A stretch of DNA of 64,000 nt, taken from positions 1-64,000 of the forward strand of contig DATLOZ010000005.1 of the NCBI GenBank assembly GCA_035535995.1, in the 5' to 3' direction. Of the stretch, positions 1 through 8,351 are shown one piece after another; positions within the stretch are counted from its first letter, which is position 1, and each line of letters opens with the position of its first letter. The notes under the pieces are model-generated. The model was not told where the DNA came from and searched no databases. It worked only from the letters and a program-made list of their open reading frames with translations. The stretch comes from JANYCO01 sp035535995 (lineage in GTDB: Bacteria > Bacteroidota > Bacteroidia > Cytophagales > Cytophagaceae). The translations under genes were made by a program, and so were the position numbers.

Positions 1-140
1 TAAAATAAAAAAGGAAAGGTTAAATAGAAAAATCTTTCCTTTTTTATGTCAAATGGATTTTATGATTGATAGCATGCTTCACAAGACCGCCCAGAGGGCT
101 ACAATATAGTTGACACAAGTCACAGACTTGCGCCAGCAGG
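1..140. repeat. Intergenic repeat R1, copy A
   Basis: This block is repeated almost exactly at 370-507. By eye the two differ by two substitutions (27/396 and 113/482) and a 2-base deletion near 131. Each copy starts with a terminator-like hairpin and ends with a smaller hairpin (CAAGTC-ACA-GACTTG) before the motif CAGCAGG. The copy may extend left of the window. No frame is kept open through both copies, so it is not obviously coding. It sits beside toxin/immunity genes and may be a recombination point for cassettes. Confidence 0.8.
7..45. terminator. Bidirectional terminator hairpin in R1 copy A
   Basis: AAAAAAGGAAAG at 7-18 pairs perfectly with CTTTCCTTTTTT at 34-45 around a 15-base loop. 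The A and T tracts make it plausible as an intrinsic terminator on either strand. The same hairpin recurs at 376-414 and 2270-2303. Confidence 0.65.
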
Positions 141-345
141 AGAATATTTTGAAGGAACGCCAGTTATAGATATTATTCAAAAATTAGTTTTTAAGGAAGA
201 AATTATTAATAGAGATATATTTAGAATACAAGCCAGCGCACGAACGCAACGGATTTTTATTAGTGAAAAACTAAAGATATTATTAGAACAGGAAAAAATA
301 AGCGGTTATGAATTAACTCCTTTGCCCGAATACAAAGAAACATGA
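73..345 (+). pseudogene. Immunity-protein remnant (Imm11/DUF1629-like C-terminal half)
   Basis: The frame is open from just after a stop at 70-72 to the TGA at 343-345 but has no convincing start codon, and its first part lies inside repeat R1. The translated end contains RIQASARTQRIFISEKL followed by GYELTPLPEYKET. A late segment with a Val/Ile-S-E-(R/K) motif and then G-x-E-(L/F) is typical of the Imm11 (DUF1629) immunity family. I read this as the 3' half of an immunity gene whose 5' end was replaced by the repeat. The family call is by pattern only. Confidence 0.45.
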
Positions 346-369
346 TAGCTTTATATAAGTTAATTTCAA

Positions 370-507
370 TAAAATAAAAAAGGAAAGGTTAAATACAAAA
401 ATCTTTCCTTTTTTATGTCAAATGGATTTTATGATTGATAGCATGCTTCACAAGACCGCCCAGAGGGCTACAATATAGTTGGCACAAGTCACAGACTTGC
501 CAGCAGG
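370..507. repeat. Intergenic repeat R1, copy B
   Basis: Near-identical to 1-140, offset by 369 bases. It directly precedes the orphan toxin-domain gene. The TTG at 435 that could start that gene lies inside the repeat. Confidence 0.85.
376..414. terminator. Terminator hairpin in R1 copy B
   Basis: Same 12-bp stem as at 7-45 (AAAAAAGGAAAG against CTTTCCTTTTTT). It lies just after the immunity-gene remnant, where a terminator for that gene would be expected. Confidence 0.65.
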
Positions 508-1229
508 GGGCACAGACGAAGAAGTTTAGAGTAGCGGAAGGAGTGGAAGCAGATGATTTAATGGCAGCTCAAAAGAAAATATCAGGTAAGAAACCTAATG
601 TGGGAGAAAAATTTGATATTGGAAATAAAGGGTCGACGGGAACAATATTAGATGAGTCAGGTAATGAATTCACAAGGAATTTAGATCAAATAAAAAAACA
701 CAACCCGAAGGAGTTGGATGAAATTTATGAAAATTTAGATAACTTAGACAAAGAAGCTCTGGAGAAAAAAATCTTATCAGGAAATCCCAAAACAGCTTCA
801 AGAGATGATTGGTTTGAACATCAGACTAAAACAAGTGATTACATTAGCAATAAATATCCTGGAGATAAAGTAGTACAACAGGTTACAATGGATATATACG
901 ATTTAAAAGGAAATAAAATAACTACAATACCTGATAACCTTAGACTTGATGGTAGTGGTAAATTTCATATTGGGGATGCTAAACATCAGATAAATGCTAA
1001 TATTGCAAATAGTGGAACTGTTCCTGTGAGCTCATTTACTGACAATCAAAAAGAGGCTTGGAAGCTTATTCAGAATGGTAATTTTGATAGAATAGAGATG
1101 AGAGGTGAAGGTGTTACAAAATTTGGACTTAAAAACAATATCCTAAAACCAAATCAAATGGGTAATCAAATTACTACTTATACAAACGATGTAAATGGAA
1201 ACATCGTTGAGATAATTGCTAAGTTGTAA
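435..1229 (+). CDS. Orphan toxin C-terminal domain, PD-(D/E)XK nuclease-like
   Basis: This 264-residue frame has no signal peptide and no RHS, YD or other delivery region. The start is uncertain: TTG 435 lies in repeat R1, GTG 543 is possible and the first ATG is 561. The C-terminal half has LRLDGSGKFHIGDAKHQ, an Asp followed about 10 residues later by D-A-K, and then TDNQKEAW, which resembles the D-(D/E)XK-Q arrangement of restriction-endonuclease-fold toxins of polymorphic toxin systems. A gene starts 8 bases downstream and looks like its immunity gene. I infer an orphan toxin cassette detached from a larger toxin. It could be non-expressed residue. The nuclease call rests on motif spacing only. 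Confidence 0.5.
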   Translation: MIACFTRPPRGLQYSWHKSQTCQQGAQTKKFRVAEGVEADDLMAAQKKISGKKPNVGEKFDIGNKGSTGTILDESGNEFTRNLDQIKKHNPKELDEIYENLDNLDKEALEKKILSGNPKTASRDDWFEHQTKTSDYISNKYPGDKVVQQVTMDIYDLKGNKITTIPDNLRLDGSGKFHIGDAKHQINANIANSGTVPVSSFTDNQKEAWKLIQNGNFDRIEMRGEGVTKFGLKNNILKPNQMGNQITTYTNDVNGNIVEIIAKL

Positions 1230-1236
1230 AATAAAT

Positions 1237-1881
1237 ATGGAAAAAAAGGAAATAATTAAAAAGCAGGAAGTATTTAATATAATATTTAAAGAGCTTGAAA
1301 AGTACATGAATGAGTATGGTTTTCAAGGAATAAAAAAAGAATATAAATTTTTTAAAAAAACTTCTAAATATTACTATGAAGTTTATGTTTCAACCGCATC
1401 TTATGGACCTTTAGGTCATCATTTGGATTTTCATTTTCAATCTAAGAGTTTGGATTTGATAGAATATGGAGAAAAGTTTGAAGAGTTTTTTGGTAATGCA
1501 ATATTAATGAATAATGGCGCAGGTTATAGTCAAAATAAATATAATAAGCAGTTCGATAAATATATTATTAAATCTGATGATGATCTATCAAGCGCATTAG
1601 AGGATTTTAAGCCAATATTTATTACTATTGGGTTACCTTTTTTTGAACAATTTTCTACTCTTGAAGCATTAGAAAAAGAATGTAATAAAGATTTTAAATT
1701 AACAGGACTTCATTTTACTGAATGTAAAAATACAGGAGTAATGTTGTCAAAAATGACTGGAGGAAATGCAAAGGCTGTAGCTGAAGGATATAAAAATACC
1801 CTAAGAGAAATGAATCTCATTGAATCTGAACTTTTGGATAGTTTTAAAGTACTAGATGCCTTGGTAGCTTATCAGAAATAA
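1237..1881 (+). CDS. Probable immunity protein (DUF4304-like)
   Basis: A 214-residue soluble, Lys/Glu-rich protein. I start at ATG 1237 rather than TTG 1216 because 1237 lies just after the upstream stop (1227-1229) and gives a normal N-terminus. No signal peptide or membrane segment is visible. The first 80 residues, with a helix followed by GFQGIKKEYKFFKK and YYYEVYVSTASYG, recall DUF4304-type proteins frequent beside polymorphic toxins. Position directly after the toxin-like gene suggests it is the cognate antidote. The family assignment is weak; the role is inferred from context. Confidence 0.45.
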   Translation: MEKKEIIKKQEVFNIIFKELEKYMNEYGFQGIKKEYKFFKKTSKYYYEVYVSTASYGPLGHHLDFHFQSKSLDLIEYGEKFEEFFGNAILMNNGAGYSQNKYNKQFDKYIIKSDDDLSSALEDFKPIFITIGLPFFEQFSTLEALEKECNKDFKLTGLHFTECKNTGVMLSKMTGGNAKAVAEGYKNTLREMNLIESELLDSFKVLDALVAYQK

Positions 1882-1892
1882 TATTTAAATGT

Positions 1893-2246
1893 ATGAGCTA
1901 TATTCTTTCCATTACAAAAAATAATATTCCTATCTTAGATAAAGATGCCTGGAAATTTCTTGACGAACTTTCAGCTTCAAATACTAAAGAGCCGGCAAAA
2001 GAATTTATTAATCTACTTAATACTATAACACAAGAATATCCGGATATAACAACTCTATCTGAAGATAAAGCAGATGAAGGAGTATGGTCCGATGGCCCAC
2101 TTATTAATAATGCTCGTAGCAATGTGATGACTCTAGGTATATTGCCACATTATGCAGGTGAGGTGGCTGATTTTATAATTAAAGCAGCTAACAAACAAGG
2201 GTTAATTGTTTTTGATTTTCAATTGGGACAAATATATCGTCCATAA
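1893..2246 (+). CDS. Small immunity-like protein
   Basis: A 117-residue soluble protein with the pattern VWSDGPLI near residue 65 and a C-terminal GLIVFDFQLGQIYRP. I recognise the second motif (G-L-x-V-F-D-x-Q, then R-P) from a widespread family of small proteins often found as immunity proteins in toxin arrays. It starts 11 bases after the previous gene, so the two are probably cotranscribed and terminate at the hairpin at 2270-2303. The upstream toxin already has a neighbour antidote, so this may be a leftover of another cassette. Confidence 0.45.
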   Translation: MSYILSITKNNIPILDKDAWKFLDELSASNTKEPAKEFINLLNTITQEYPDITTLSEDKADEGVWSDGPLINNARSNVMTLGILPHYAGEVADFIIKAANKQGLIVFDFQLGQIYRP

Positions 2247-2263
2247 TAAAAAACTTCAGATTA

Positions 2264-2395
2264 AAATATAAAAAGGAAAGATCAATCACATCTTTCCTTT
2301 TTTATGTCAAATGAGTTTAAGAGGTAAAAAATTGTTTGTGTTTTAACAGGAGTCTTCGCAAGGCCGGCCAGAGGGCTACAAAATATTGGTCACTC
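2264..2395. repeat. Diverged R1-type repeat, copy C, with terminator
   Basis: It has the same architecture as copies A and B. The hairpin AAAAAGGAAAGA (2270-2281) against TCTTTCCTTTTTT (2291-2303) is followed by TTATGTCAAATG, then GGCCAGAGGGCTACAA and a second hairpin, CACTCGC-AAGAC-GCGAGTG. Only parts are conserved. The remaining bases to 2520 carry no gene that I can see. Confidence 0.6.
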
Positions 2396-2524
2396 GCAAG
2401 ACGCGAGTGAGATTATCAAGAAAAACAAGTCGTTTTAGCTGCAGTCTAGTCATGCTGGAAGCCACACTTGGACTGTATTTCTGGAAAGGTACTTCAAAAA
2501 ATATTTTATACTAATACACAAAAA

Positions 2525-2553
2525 AGCGCCAGCAAACAAAGTCTGCCAGCGCT
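2525..2553 (-). terminator. Intrinsic terminator of the lipoprotein/receptor genes
   Basis: Read on the minus strand, AGCGCTGGCAGAC pairs with GTTTGCTGGCGCT (13 positions, three G-T wobbles) around a 3-base loop and is followed by a run of seven T. It lies 24 bases beyond the stop codon of the gene ending at 2578. Confidence 0.75.
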
Positions 2554-2577
2554 GAAAATAAATAGTCAACAAAAAAA

Positions 2578-4230
2578 TTAGTAGGCTCCGCCGTAGTTAG
2601 CGTTTACTGGATCAAAGTTGGTCCAGCCGGAAGTCCAAGTATCGCCTGACGTGAATGCACCCACATATCTTACTTGTGTTGCACCAGTCAATTTAGAATC
2701 AGAGAAAGAAGGCACAAATCCAGGAGCGTTGAAGTTCGCAAATTTGTTGGTTGTGTCTGTATTAATTGCTTTCGTAGGATCGAAAGGCCACTTCTTACCG
2801 TTGCTGAATGGATCGCCTGTCATATATGCAGGAAGGTTGTTGTTGTTATATACAACATAAGAAGTACTGGATGGAAGGAAGCTTGGGTTCGTTCCGTTGA
2901 ATGCATTCAACAATCTTGAAGAAATACCTTCAGAAGCTCCTACGCTGTTTGCACTAGACATAAACCATTTGTATGGAGTTTTTGGAGTTGTAGTCCATGC
3001 AGAAGTATCCTGCGTAAGCGCGTTTACAGAGTTAGGAGAAGAGTGTGGATCGTTCAATCTTGCAATTGCTGATGCAAATACAACAGGGCCTGGAGGGCTT
3101 GTTACACTTGGGCATCCGATCACAGCGTTGTTTGCGAATGACAAAGTACCGCCAGTGATGTTTGCATAAGTAGAACCGTAAGTAGGATCTTCGTCGATGA
3201 TCAATCCAAGTGGATAACCGATCAGCAAGCTGTTGAAGATCGACATAGAGCTTGATCTTCTTGCGATAGCAGCACAAACAAAGTTTGGATTGTATCCGTT
3301 GAAGTTAGGGTTTGACAAAGGACCTACTGCAGTGATGTTAGAGAAAACTACTTTCGTCAATGGAAGAGCAGTTGAGTTCTCATTTCTACTGTCAGACTCG
3401 AAGCTGTGTGAACCTGATTGGTCAGCAGAATATGGATCACGGTAGATCATACCAAACTGAACCATTCCAGAAAAACCGTTGTCAGTGTCGAAGTCATCAT
3501 CCCATCCTTTGTGGCAAACAAGGTGATTACAGTTTACATTACCGCCGAACCACTCGTAAGAGTCGTCACCGCTGTAAGAAACCTGGATGTGGTCAATTTG
3601 TGTACCGCTTCCAACAGAACACAAAGTCAATCCATTGATCTCGTTGTTTGGAGAAAATGCTACACCACCGAATTCAATACGTACGTAAGAAAGCGTACCT
3701 GAATTGTCAGTAGCGTCGCTACCACCATATAGGGATCTTGGACCACCTTCTACCTGGCCGGTTCCTAGTGGCAGGTTTCCAGTAGTACCGTCTGTCTTAG
3801 GAGCAGCGATCCAGTTGTTAGGAGCTTTACCGCAAAGGATCACTCCACCCCAGTCACCATATGTTCTGGTTCCTGCAGGTTGGTTAGAAGTAAAGATAAT
3901 TGGGTTTGTAGAAGTACCAATAGCGATCAGCTTAGCGCCACGCTCAACGATCAGAGACCCTTTGGAAGATTTGTCTCCTTTAATAATAGTACCTGGATCA
4001 ATAGTCAGTGTAACGCCATCAGTTACGTAGACATATCCTTGCAACAAAATATGTTGATCGGCAGTCCAGTGTTGGTTAGAAGTGATTTCCCCTGACACTA
4101 CGGTTGTACCTGCATTACTGCTTGTACCGGCATCATCATGATGTTTCTTTTTACATGAAAATAAACCTGTAGTTGCTAGCACAGCAAACACAGTTGTTCT
4201 CATCAAATACTGTTTGAACATTCTAGACAT
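2578..4230 (-). CDS. Secreted lipoprotein, parallel beta-helix-like
   Basis: A 550-residue protein with a lipoprotein signal peptide (VLATTGLFSC, then KKKHHDD), so it should be an outer-membrane-anchored lipoprotein. The region around residues 60-130 has VTDGVTLTIDPGTIIKGD, GSLIVERGAKLIAIGT and NPIIFTS, the repeat pattern of a right-handed beta-helix. Similar proteins are common in Bacteroidota beside TonB-dependent receptors. It lies 41 bases downstream of such a receptor on the same strand, so it is probably its surface partner or a cotranscribed secreted protein. The ligand cannot be read from the sequence. Confidence 0.7.
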   Translation of the reverse strand: MSRMFKQYLMRTTVFAVLATTGLFSCKKKHHDDAGTSSNAGTTVVSGEITSNQHWTADQHILLQGYVYVTDGVTLTIDPGTIIKGDKSSKGSLIVERGAKLIAIGTSTNPIIFTSNQPAGTRTYGDWGGVILCGKAPNNWIAAPKTDGTTGNLPLGTGQVEGGPRSLYGGSDATDNSGTLSYVRIEFGGVAFSPNNEINGLTLCSVGSGTQIDHIQVSYSGDDSYEWFGGNVNCNHLVCHKGWDDDFDTDNGFSGMVQFGMIYRDPYSADQSGSHSFESDSRNENSTALPLTKVVFSNITAVGPLSNPNFNGYNPNFVCAAIARRSSSMSIFNSLLIGYPLGLIIDEDPTYGSTYANITGGTLSFANNAVIGCPSVTSPPGPVVFASAIARLNDPHSSPNSVNALTQDTSAWTTTPKTPYKWFMSSANSVGASEGISSRLLNAFNGTNPSFLPSSTSYVVYNNNNLPAYMTGDPFSNGKKWPFDPTKAINTDTTNKFANFNAPGFVPSFSDSKLTGATQVRYVGAFTSGDTWTSGWTNFDPVNANYGGAY

Positions 4231-4271
4231 AGAAATTGTGGTTTTAATTTAATTGTTACTTATTTAGTTTA

Positions 4272-7184
4272 TTAAAGATTTATTTTTACTCCCAGCGTGA
4301 AATAGCTTCCGCGTTTGTACTTGGAAATAATTCTATCCGCACCCTGGTCTTCTTGCGAAGCTTTTGCCGAAGGCCGTTCATACTTGCCATCGCCATTCGT
4401 ATCCTGGATGATCAGCGCTGCCTGGTTCAACAGGTCTTGCACTCCACCGTTTACAGAAACTCTTTTGGAAATTCTTTTGCCTACAGTTAAGTCTAAACTG
4501 TTCTTCGGCATTTCGATATAGCTTGGATAATTTTTTGTTCCGAAAATAAAGATGCGTGGTCCGAACACATTGTACAGCAACGATCCCTGCCATCCTGCTT
4601 CTTCGTTTTGGTAGTACAGTCCGGCATTGATCACATAAGGAGATTGACCTTGTAGTGGTGTGCTTACATTTTGATTGATTACATTGGTATTCGTCACCTT
4701 GCTCTTGATGAGCGATGCATTCGATACGAGGTTCAGGTCTTTCAGCAATTTTGAATTGCCCAGGAAGCCAAGGTTTTTTCTCAGATCGAGTTCTACTCCT
4801 GCGATGTATGCCCATTGCGCGTTGGCAAAGGAGAAGTTTCTACTGTCGTCCGTTCCATTCAATACCACTTGTTGGATCGGGTTTTCCAGGTGTTTGTAGA
4901 ATACTCCAATGTTGATCAATTCATCGGCGCTTGGATAAAATTCGTAACGCAGATCAAAGTTGTTGATCTTACATACTTGCAATACTTGTCCTCTCGGGCT
5001 TAATACTGTTGGGAACAACGAACCATAAGTACCGGCACTGTATTCGAAGTTGTAGAAATAGAATGGTGACCATTCGCGGAACTCAGGTCTGTTGAGTGTT
5101 CGGCCATACGCTACGCGGAGCAAAGATTTTTTGGTGAAATTATAGCTCAGGTTTACAGAAGGTAAAAAGAAGTTGGTCGTTACACTTGTATCGAGCTTGC
5201 TTGAGTTCAGATAGCTTTGCAGCGATTGTTTGTTGTGCTCAAAACGAACTCCTGTCAAAATATTTACTTTCTCTATGATACGTGAACTGAAGGAAATATA
5301 TGGAGCGATCAACCCGTTTTGTGCAGTGTAGGCATCGGAGAGACTGGTGATCTCGTCTACTCTGAATCCATTTGGCACACCTACATACTGAGAAGAAAAG
5401 ATCTGATCGATCGGCAGCCTGGTAAGCGCGCCGGATGTAGCGCTTGGCGTGATCACATAACCGAAGGTACGCGCAGAGAACGATCTGGATTTGTATTCCA
5501 GGTAAGCGCCATAGTTCATATTGATAGTAAGATCTTCTCTCTTACTGATCATATGCTTCAGATTTTGATTCAGTGAGAACACATTTTCATTGAGTGTTGA
5601 GTAGAATCTACCACCACCATTCACAGGGTCTGCTGTACCCGGAGGTACTTGCGCCGTATAAGCAGAGTCAGGACTTCCGTATGGTTTGGTATATTTAATA
5701 CGTCTTAAATCAGGAGTACTTCTGTTGATATGAGAGAAACCACCGGACCAATCGTATTTCACTTTGCCACTCTTGGATTCTACATCGCCCGTCAACTGTG
5801 AGGAGTAGACCGAACGGCTTTGATAGCTCAGTGCATAAGCACGTTGCTCTTGTTGATTCGAAAGATTGCTGGTACGAAGTGTATTTTGCTGTACACCGAT
5901 CTGATTGAAAAGTTGTCGCACTTCTATTTTAAAGCGATCGTTGAAGCGGAAATACATATTTTCAACAATCCCCAAACGGGCTGTATTAGTACTTTGCACG
6001 TCAGAATAGTCTTTGGTCTTCGAGGTTGAATCCCAGTCTTCACGATGGATCTTGAAAATGGTGTGAAGGTTTGCGTAGTTAATATTCAACGTATTTCCCA
6101 CTTCTGTACGTCCCATTTTAAAACGGTCGGTATAGAAAATATTAAGACGCCCGTCTGGTGCGGCTTTGTTGCTTTTTACATTCCAGGCAGAGGCATCAAA
6201 ACTTTGTGAAATAGAATTTCTTTGATCCAGCGAGCTTACGGTATTTAAATTACCGGGTACATCTGTAGGGATCTGTCTGTAATGTGAGCCAAATCCCAAC
6301 AAGTCCAGAGGGCCGCCGCCGCCGGTAGAACTGAAGTTGCCAAACGTAGAACCTGGTCTGAATGAGCCTTGCAGCGTTACCTGTAGGTTTTTTTCGGAAG
6401 CAGAAGCACGCGTATATACTTTTACCATTCCTCCCGCAAAGTCTCCCGGAAGATCCGGAGCAGAAGTTTTATATACTTGTATCTTATCAATCAACTGGCT
6501 TGGAATAATGTCAAATGAAAAAGCTTTGGAATCTGTTTCAGAGCTGGGAGCTCCTGCATCGTTGAGCCAAACGGAGTTGTAGCGTTCTGCCAATCCACGG
6601 ATCATAATAAAACGTGAATCAACTAACGTAACTCCCGGAATTCTTCGGATCGCTTCTGCCGCATCGCGGTCTTGCCCTTTCTGGATCTGCTCGGTAGAGA
6701 GTACGGAAATGATCTTTTCGCTTTTCTTCGTATCCTGCACAGCAGTCATTTCAGAGCCTTCGTTCTTTTTACCAACTACAATGATCTCTTGGTGTTCTGT
6801 AGTTACTTCAGTGAGGATAACAGAACCTACCTTAGTAGATTTACCTGCTTCTACTTTTATGTCCTTAATAGTATAGGGTGTATAACCGAAATAGGTAACG
6901 ATGATATTATAATTGCCAGGAGGAACATTTTTTAGTACAAAGTTACCTTCGATATCAGTGATCCCACTCAATTTATTGTTTCCTTCTACTACTACCACTG
7001 CTCCTGCAAGTGCTTCCGTGGAGTCGACAATGACTCCTTCGATACCCCCTGTATCCTGCGCCGATAGGCGTTGTGAGACGAATAACAAGAACAGACACAT
7101 CAAACAAAATAGCTTGGCAACAGACTTAGAGGTAATCACTTTCTTCTTCAGTATTAATTCGGCACAAAAGTAATTCTGCCTCAT
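4272..7184 (-). CDS. TonB-dependent outer-membrane receptor with carboxypeptidase-like regulatory domain
   Basis: A 970-residue protein. A hydrophobic signal segment ending near LSAQDTGG follows an unusually long, charged N-terminus, so the true start may be further downstream. Residues about 45-130 form a CarboxypepD_reg-like beta domain (GVIVDSTEALAGAVVVVEG). Next comes a plug domain (AEAIRRIPGVTLVDSRFIMI) and a long beta-barrel ending in YFTLGVKINL. Such receptors import large or chelated substrates using TonB energy. No SusD partner is encoded; the adjacent lipoprotein takes that position. The genes for a two-component system lie 120 bases upstream on the same strand and may regulate it. 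Confidence 0.9.
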   Translation of the reverse strand: MRQNYFCAELILKKKVITSKSVAKLFCLMCLFLLFVSQRLSAQDTGGIEGVIVDSTEALAGAVVVVEGNNKLSGITDIEGNFVLKNVPPGNYNIIVTYFGYTPYTIKDIKVEAGKSTKVGSVILTEVTTEHQEIIVVGKKNEGSEMTAVQDTKKSEKIISVLSTEQIQKGQDRDAAEAIRRIPGVTLVDSRFIMIRGLAERYNSVWLNDAGAPSSETDSKAFSFDIIPSQLIDKIQVYKTSAPDLPGDFAGGMVKVYTRASASEKNLQVTLQGSFRPGSTFGNFSSTGGGGPLDLLGFGSHYRQIPTDVPGNLNTVSSLDQRNSISQSFDASAWNVKSNKAAPDGRLNIFYTDRFKMGRTEVGNTLNINYANLHTIFKIHREDWDSTSKTKDYSDVQSTNTARLGIVENMYFRFNDRFKIEVRQLFNQIGVQQNTLRTSNLSNQQEQRAYALSYQSRSVYSSQLTGDVESKSGKVKYDWSGGFSHINRSTPDLRRIKYTKPYGSPDSAYTAQVPPGTADPVNGGGRFYSTLNENVFSLNQNLKHMISKREDLTINMNYGAYLEYKSRSFSARTFGYVITPSATSGALTRLPIDQIFSSQYVGVPNGFRVDEITSLSDAYTAQNGLIAPYISFSSRIIEKVNILTGVRFEHNKQSLQSYLNSSKLDTSVTTNFFLPSVNLSYNFTKKSLLRVAYGRTLNRPEFREWSPFYFYNFEYSAGTYGSLFPTVLSPRGQVLQVCKINNFDLRYEFYPSADELINIGVFYKHLENPIQQVVLNGTDDSRNFSFANAQWAYIAGVELDLRKNLGFLGNSKLLKDLNLVSNASLIKSKVTNTNVINQNVSTPLQGQSPYVINAGLYYQNEEAGWQGSLLYNVFGPRIFIFGTKNYPSYIEMPKNSLDLTVGKRISKRVSVNGGVQDLLNQAALIIQDTNGDGKYERPSAKASQEDQGADRIISKYKRGSYFTLGVKINL

Positions 7185-7304
7185 TAGCTACTGATTATGT
7201 AAAAATTAAACGCTTATGATGATAGGTTTAAAATAGAATTAAAAAAAAATTAAAAATTACTTAAAAGCTATTTTGTGATGCGTAAAAGAGGATGTTAATT
7301 AAAA

Positions 7305-8351
7305 CTATTTAATAGGGAAATTAAAATGAACAGAAGTACCGTATCCCGGAACTGATTTTATATCCACAAAGGCGTTGTGAATATTCATGATCTGCTTCAC
7401 CAGGGAGAGCCCAATGCCATGGCCCAGGATATGTTTTACGCTCTCTGCTCTGAAAAAAGGTTGTCCTATATTAGAAAGATCTTCCTGTTTCATGCCTACA
7501 CCATGATCGTTGATCTCAATGGTATTTCCTTTGTTTTTGTTCAAACGTAGAATAACTTCTATCAATGCATTGGATGAAGAATACTTAGCCGCATTGTCCA
7601 ACACATTGCCAATTGCGACTAGCAACAATTCCTTATTGCCGTGTATAACGTAAAAAGAATCGGGAATGTTGTGATCTTCTACTTGAATATCCACCGAAAC
7701 TTCCCTACCTGGAATTCTTTTTTTCATTTCAGCCACCGCGAGCCATACCAGTTCGTCCAATCGTAAGGGGATAAGTGAGATTCTCGAGACGTCAAAATTT
7801 AATTCCATTAGTTTCAGAATATCATTGGACATTCGGTTGAACGATTGAAGTCGTTCCTGGAACGATACCAACATTTGTTTGTATTCCTGCGGACTGTGAT
7901 CTTTCAATAGTGCCTGTTCTACTTCGCTCATCAATCCTGTGAGCGGCCCTTTCAATTCATGCGTTACATTAGCGGCAAATGTTTTCTGCAAACGAATCGA
8001 TTCTTCCAGGTTGCCCAGCATTTTATTGAGCGCAGCACTCAGTTGATAAATTTCATCGTTCTTTTTTCCGGCCTTAATTCTCTTGTGCAGATTGCCTACG
8101 TTGATCTCGCCGAGTTGATAAGTAATATAGGATAGAGGAGACAGTGCCTGTTTCAAAAAAATAACACTAATAATAGCTACCAGCAGAACAGCACTAAAGT
8201 AAAGACTTGTCAGAACCTTTTGTATAAAAAAAATTTCATTGATCCCTGTTTTACCGTTTATGAAATATTCATAAGCAATCACGCAACAGGTTAAAAAAAG
8301 AAAAGCAAATACCGAGAAAATCTGAAAAACGGATCGATCTCTAATTTTCAT
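7305..8351 (-). CDS. Sensor histidine kinase
   Basis: A 348-residue membrane kinase. Two transmembrane segments (about 9-30 and 48-67) enclose a periplasmic loop of fewer than 20 residues, so the stimulus is probably sensed in or at the membrane. A HAMP-like linker follows, then the H-box with phospho-acceptor His131 (NVTHELKGPL), the N-box LDNAAKYSS, G1 box NDHGVGM and G2 box GHGIGLSLVKQI. The start overlaps the end of the response regulator gene by 11 bases, so the two are translationally coupled. The downstream receptor gene is the obvious candidate target. Confidence 0.92.
   Translation of the reverse strand: MKIRDRSVFQIFSVFAFLFLTCCVIAYEYFINGKTGINEIFFIQKVLTSLYFSAVLLVAIISVIFLKQALSPLSYITYQLGEINVGNLHKRIKAGKKNDEIYQLSAALNKMLGNLEESIRLQKTFAANVTHELKGPLTGLMSEVEQALLKDHSPQEYKQMLVSFQERLQSFNRMSNDILKLMELNFDVSRISLIPLRLDELVWLAVAEMKKRIPGREVSVDIQVEDHNIPDSFYVIHGNKELLLVAIGNVLDNAAKYSSSNALIEVILRLNKNKGNTIEINDHGVGMKQEDLSNIGQPFFRAESVKHILGHGIGLSLVKQIMNIHNAFVDIKSVPGYGTSVHFNFPIK

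Noticed and set aside
1216..1239. TTG 1216 as start of the immunity-like gene
   Set aside because: It would overlap the upstream gene by 14 bases; ATG 1237 is the simpler start.
2618..4095. Plus-strand frames opposite the lipoprotein gene
   Set aside because: They are open only because of the codon pattern of the minus-strand gene and show no domain or start context.
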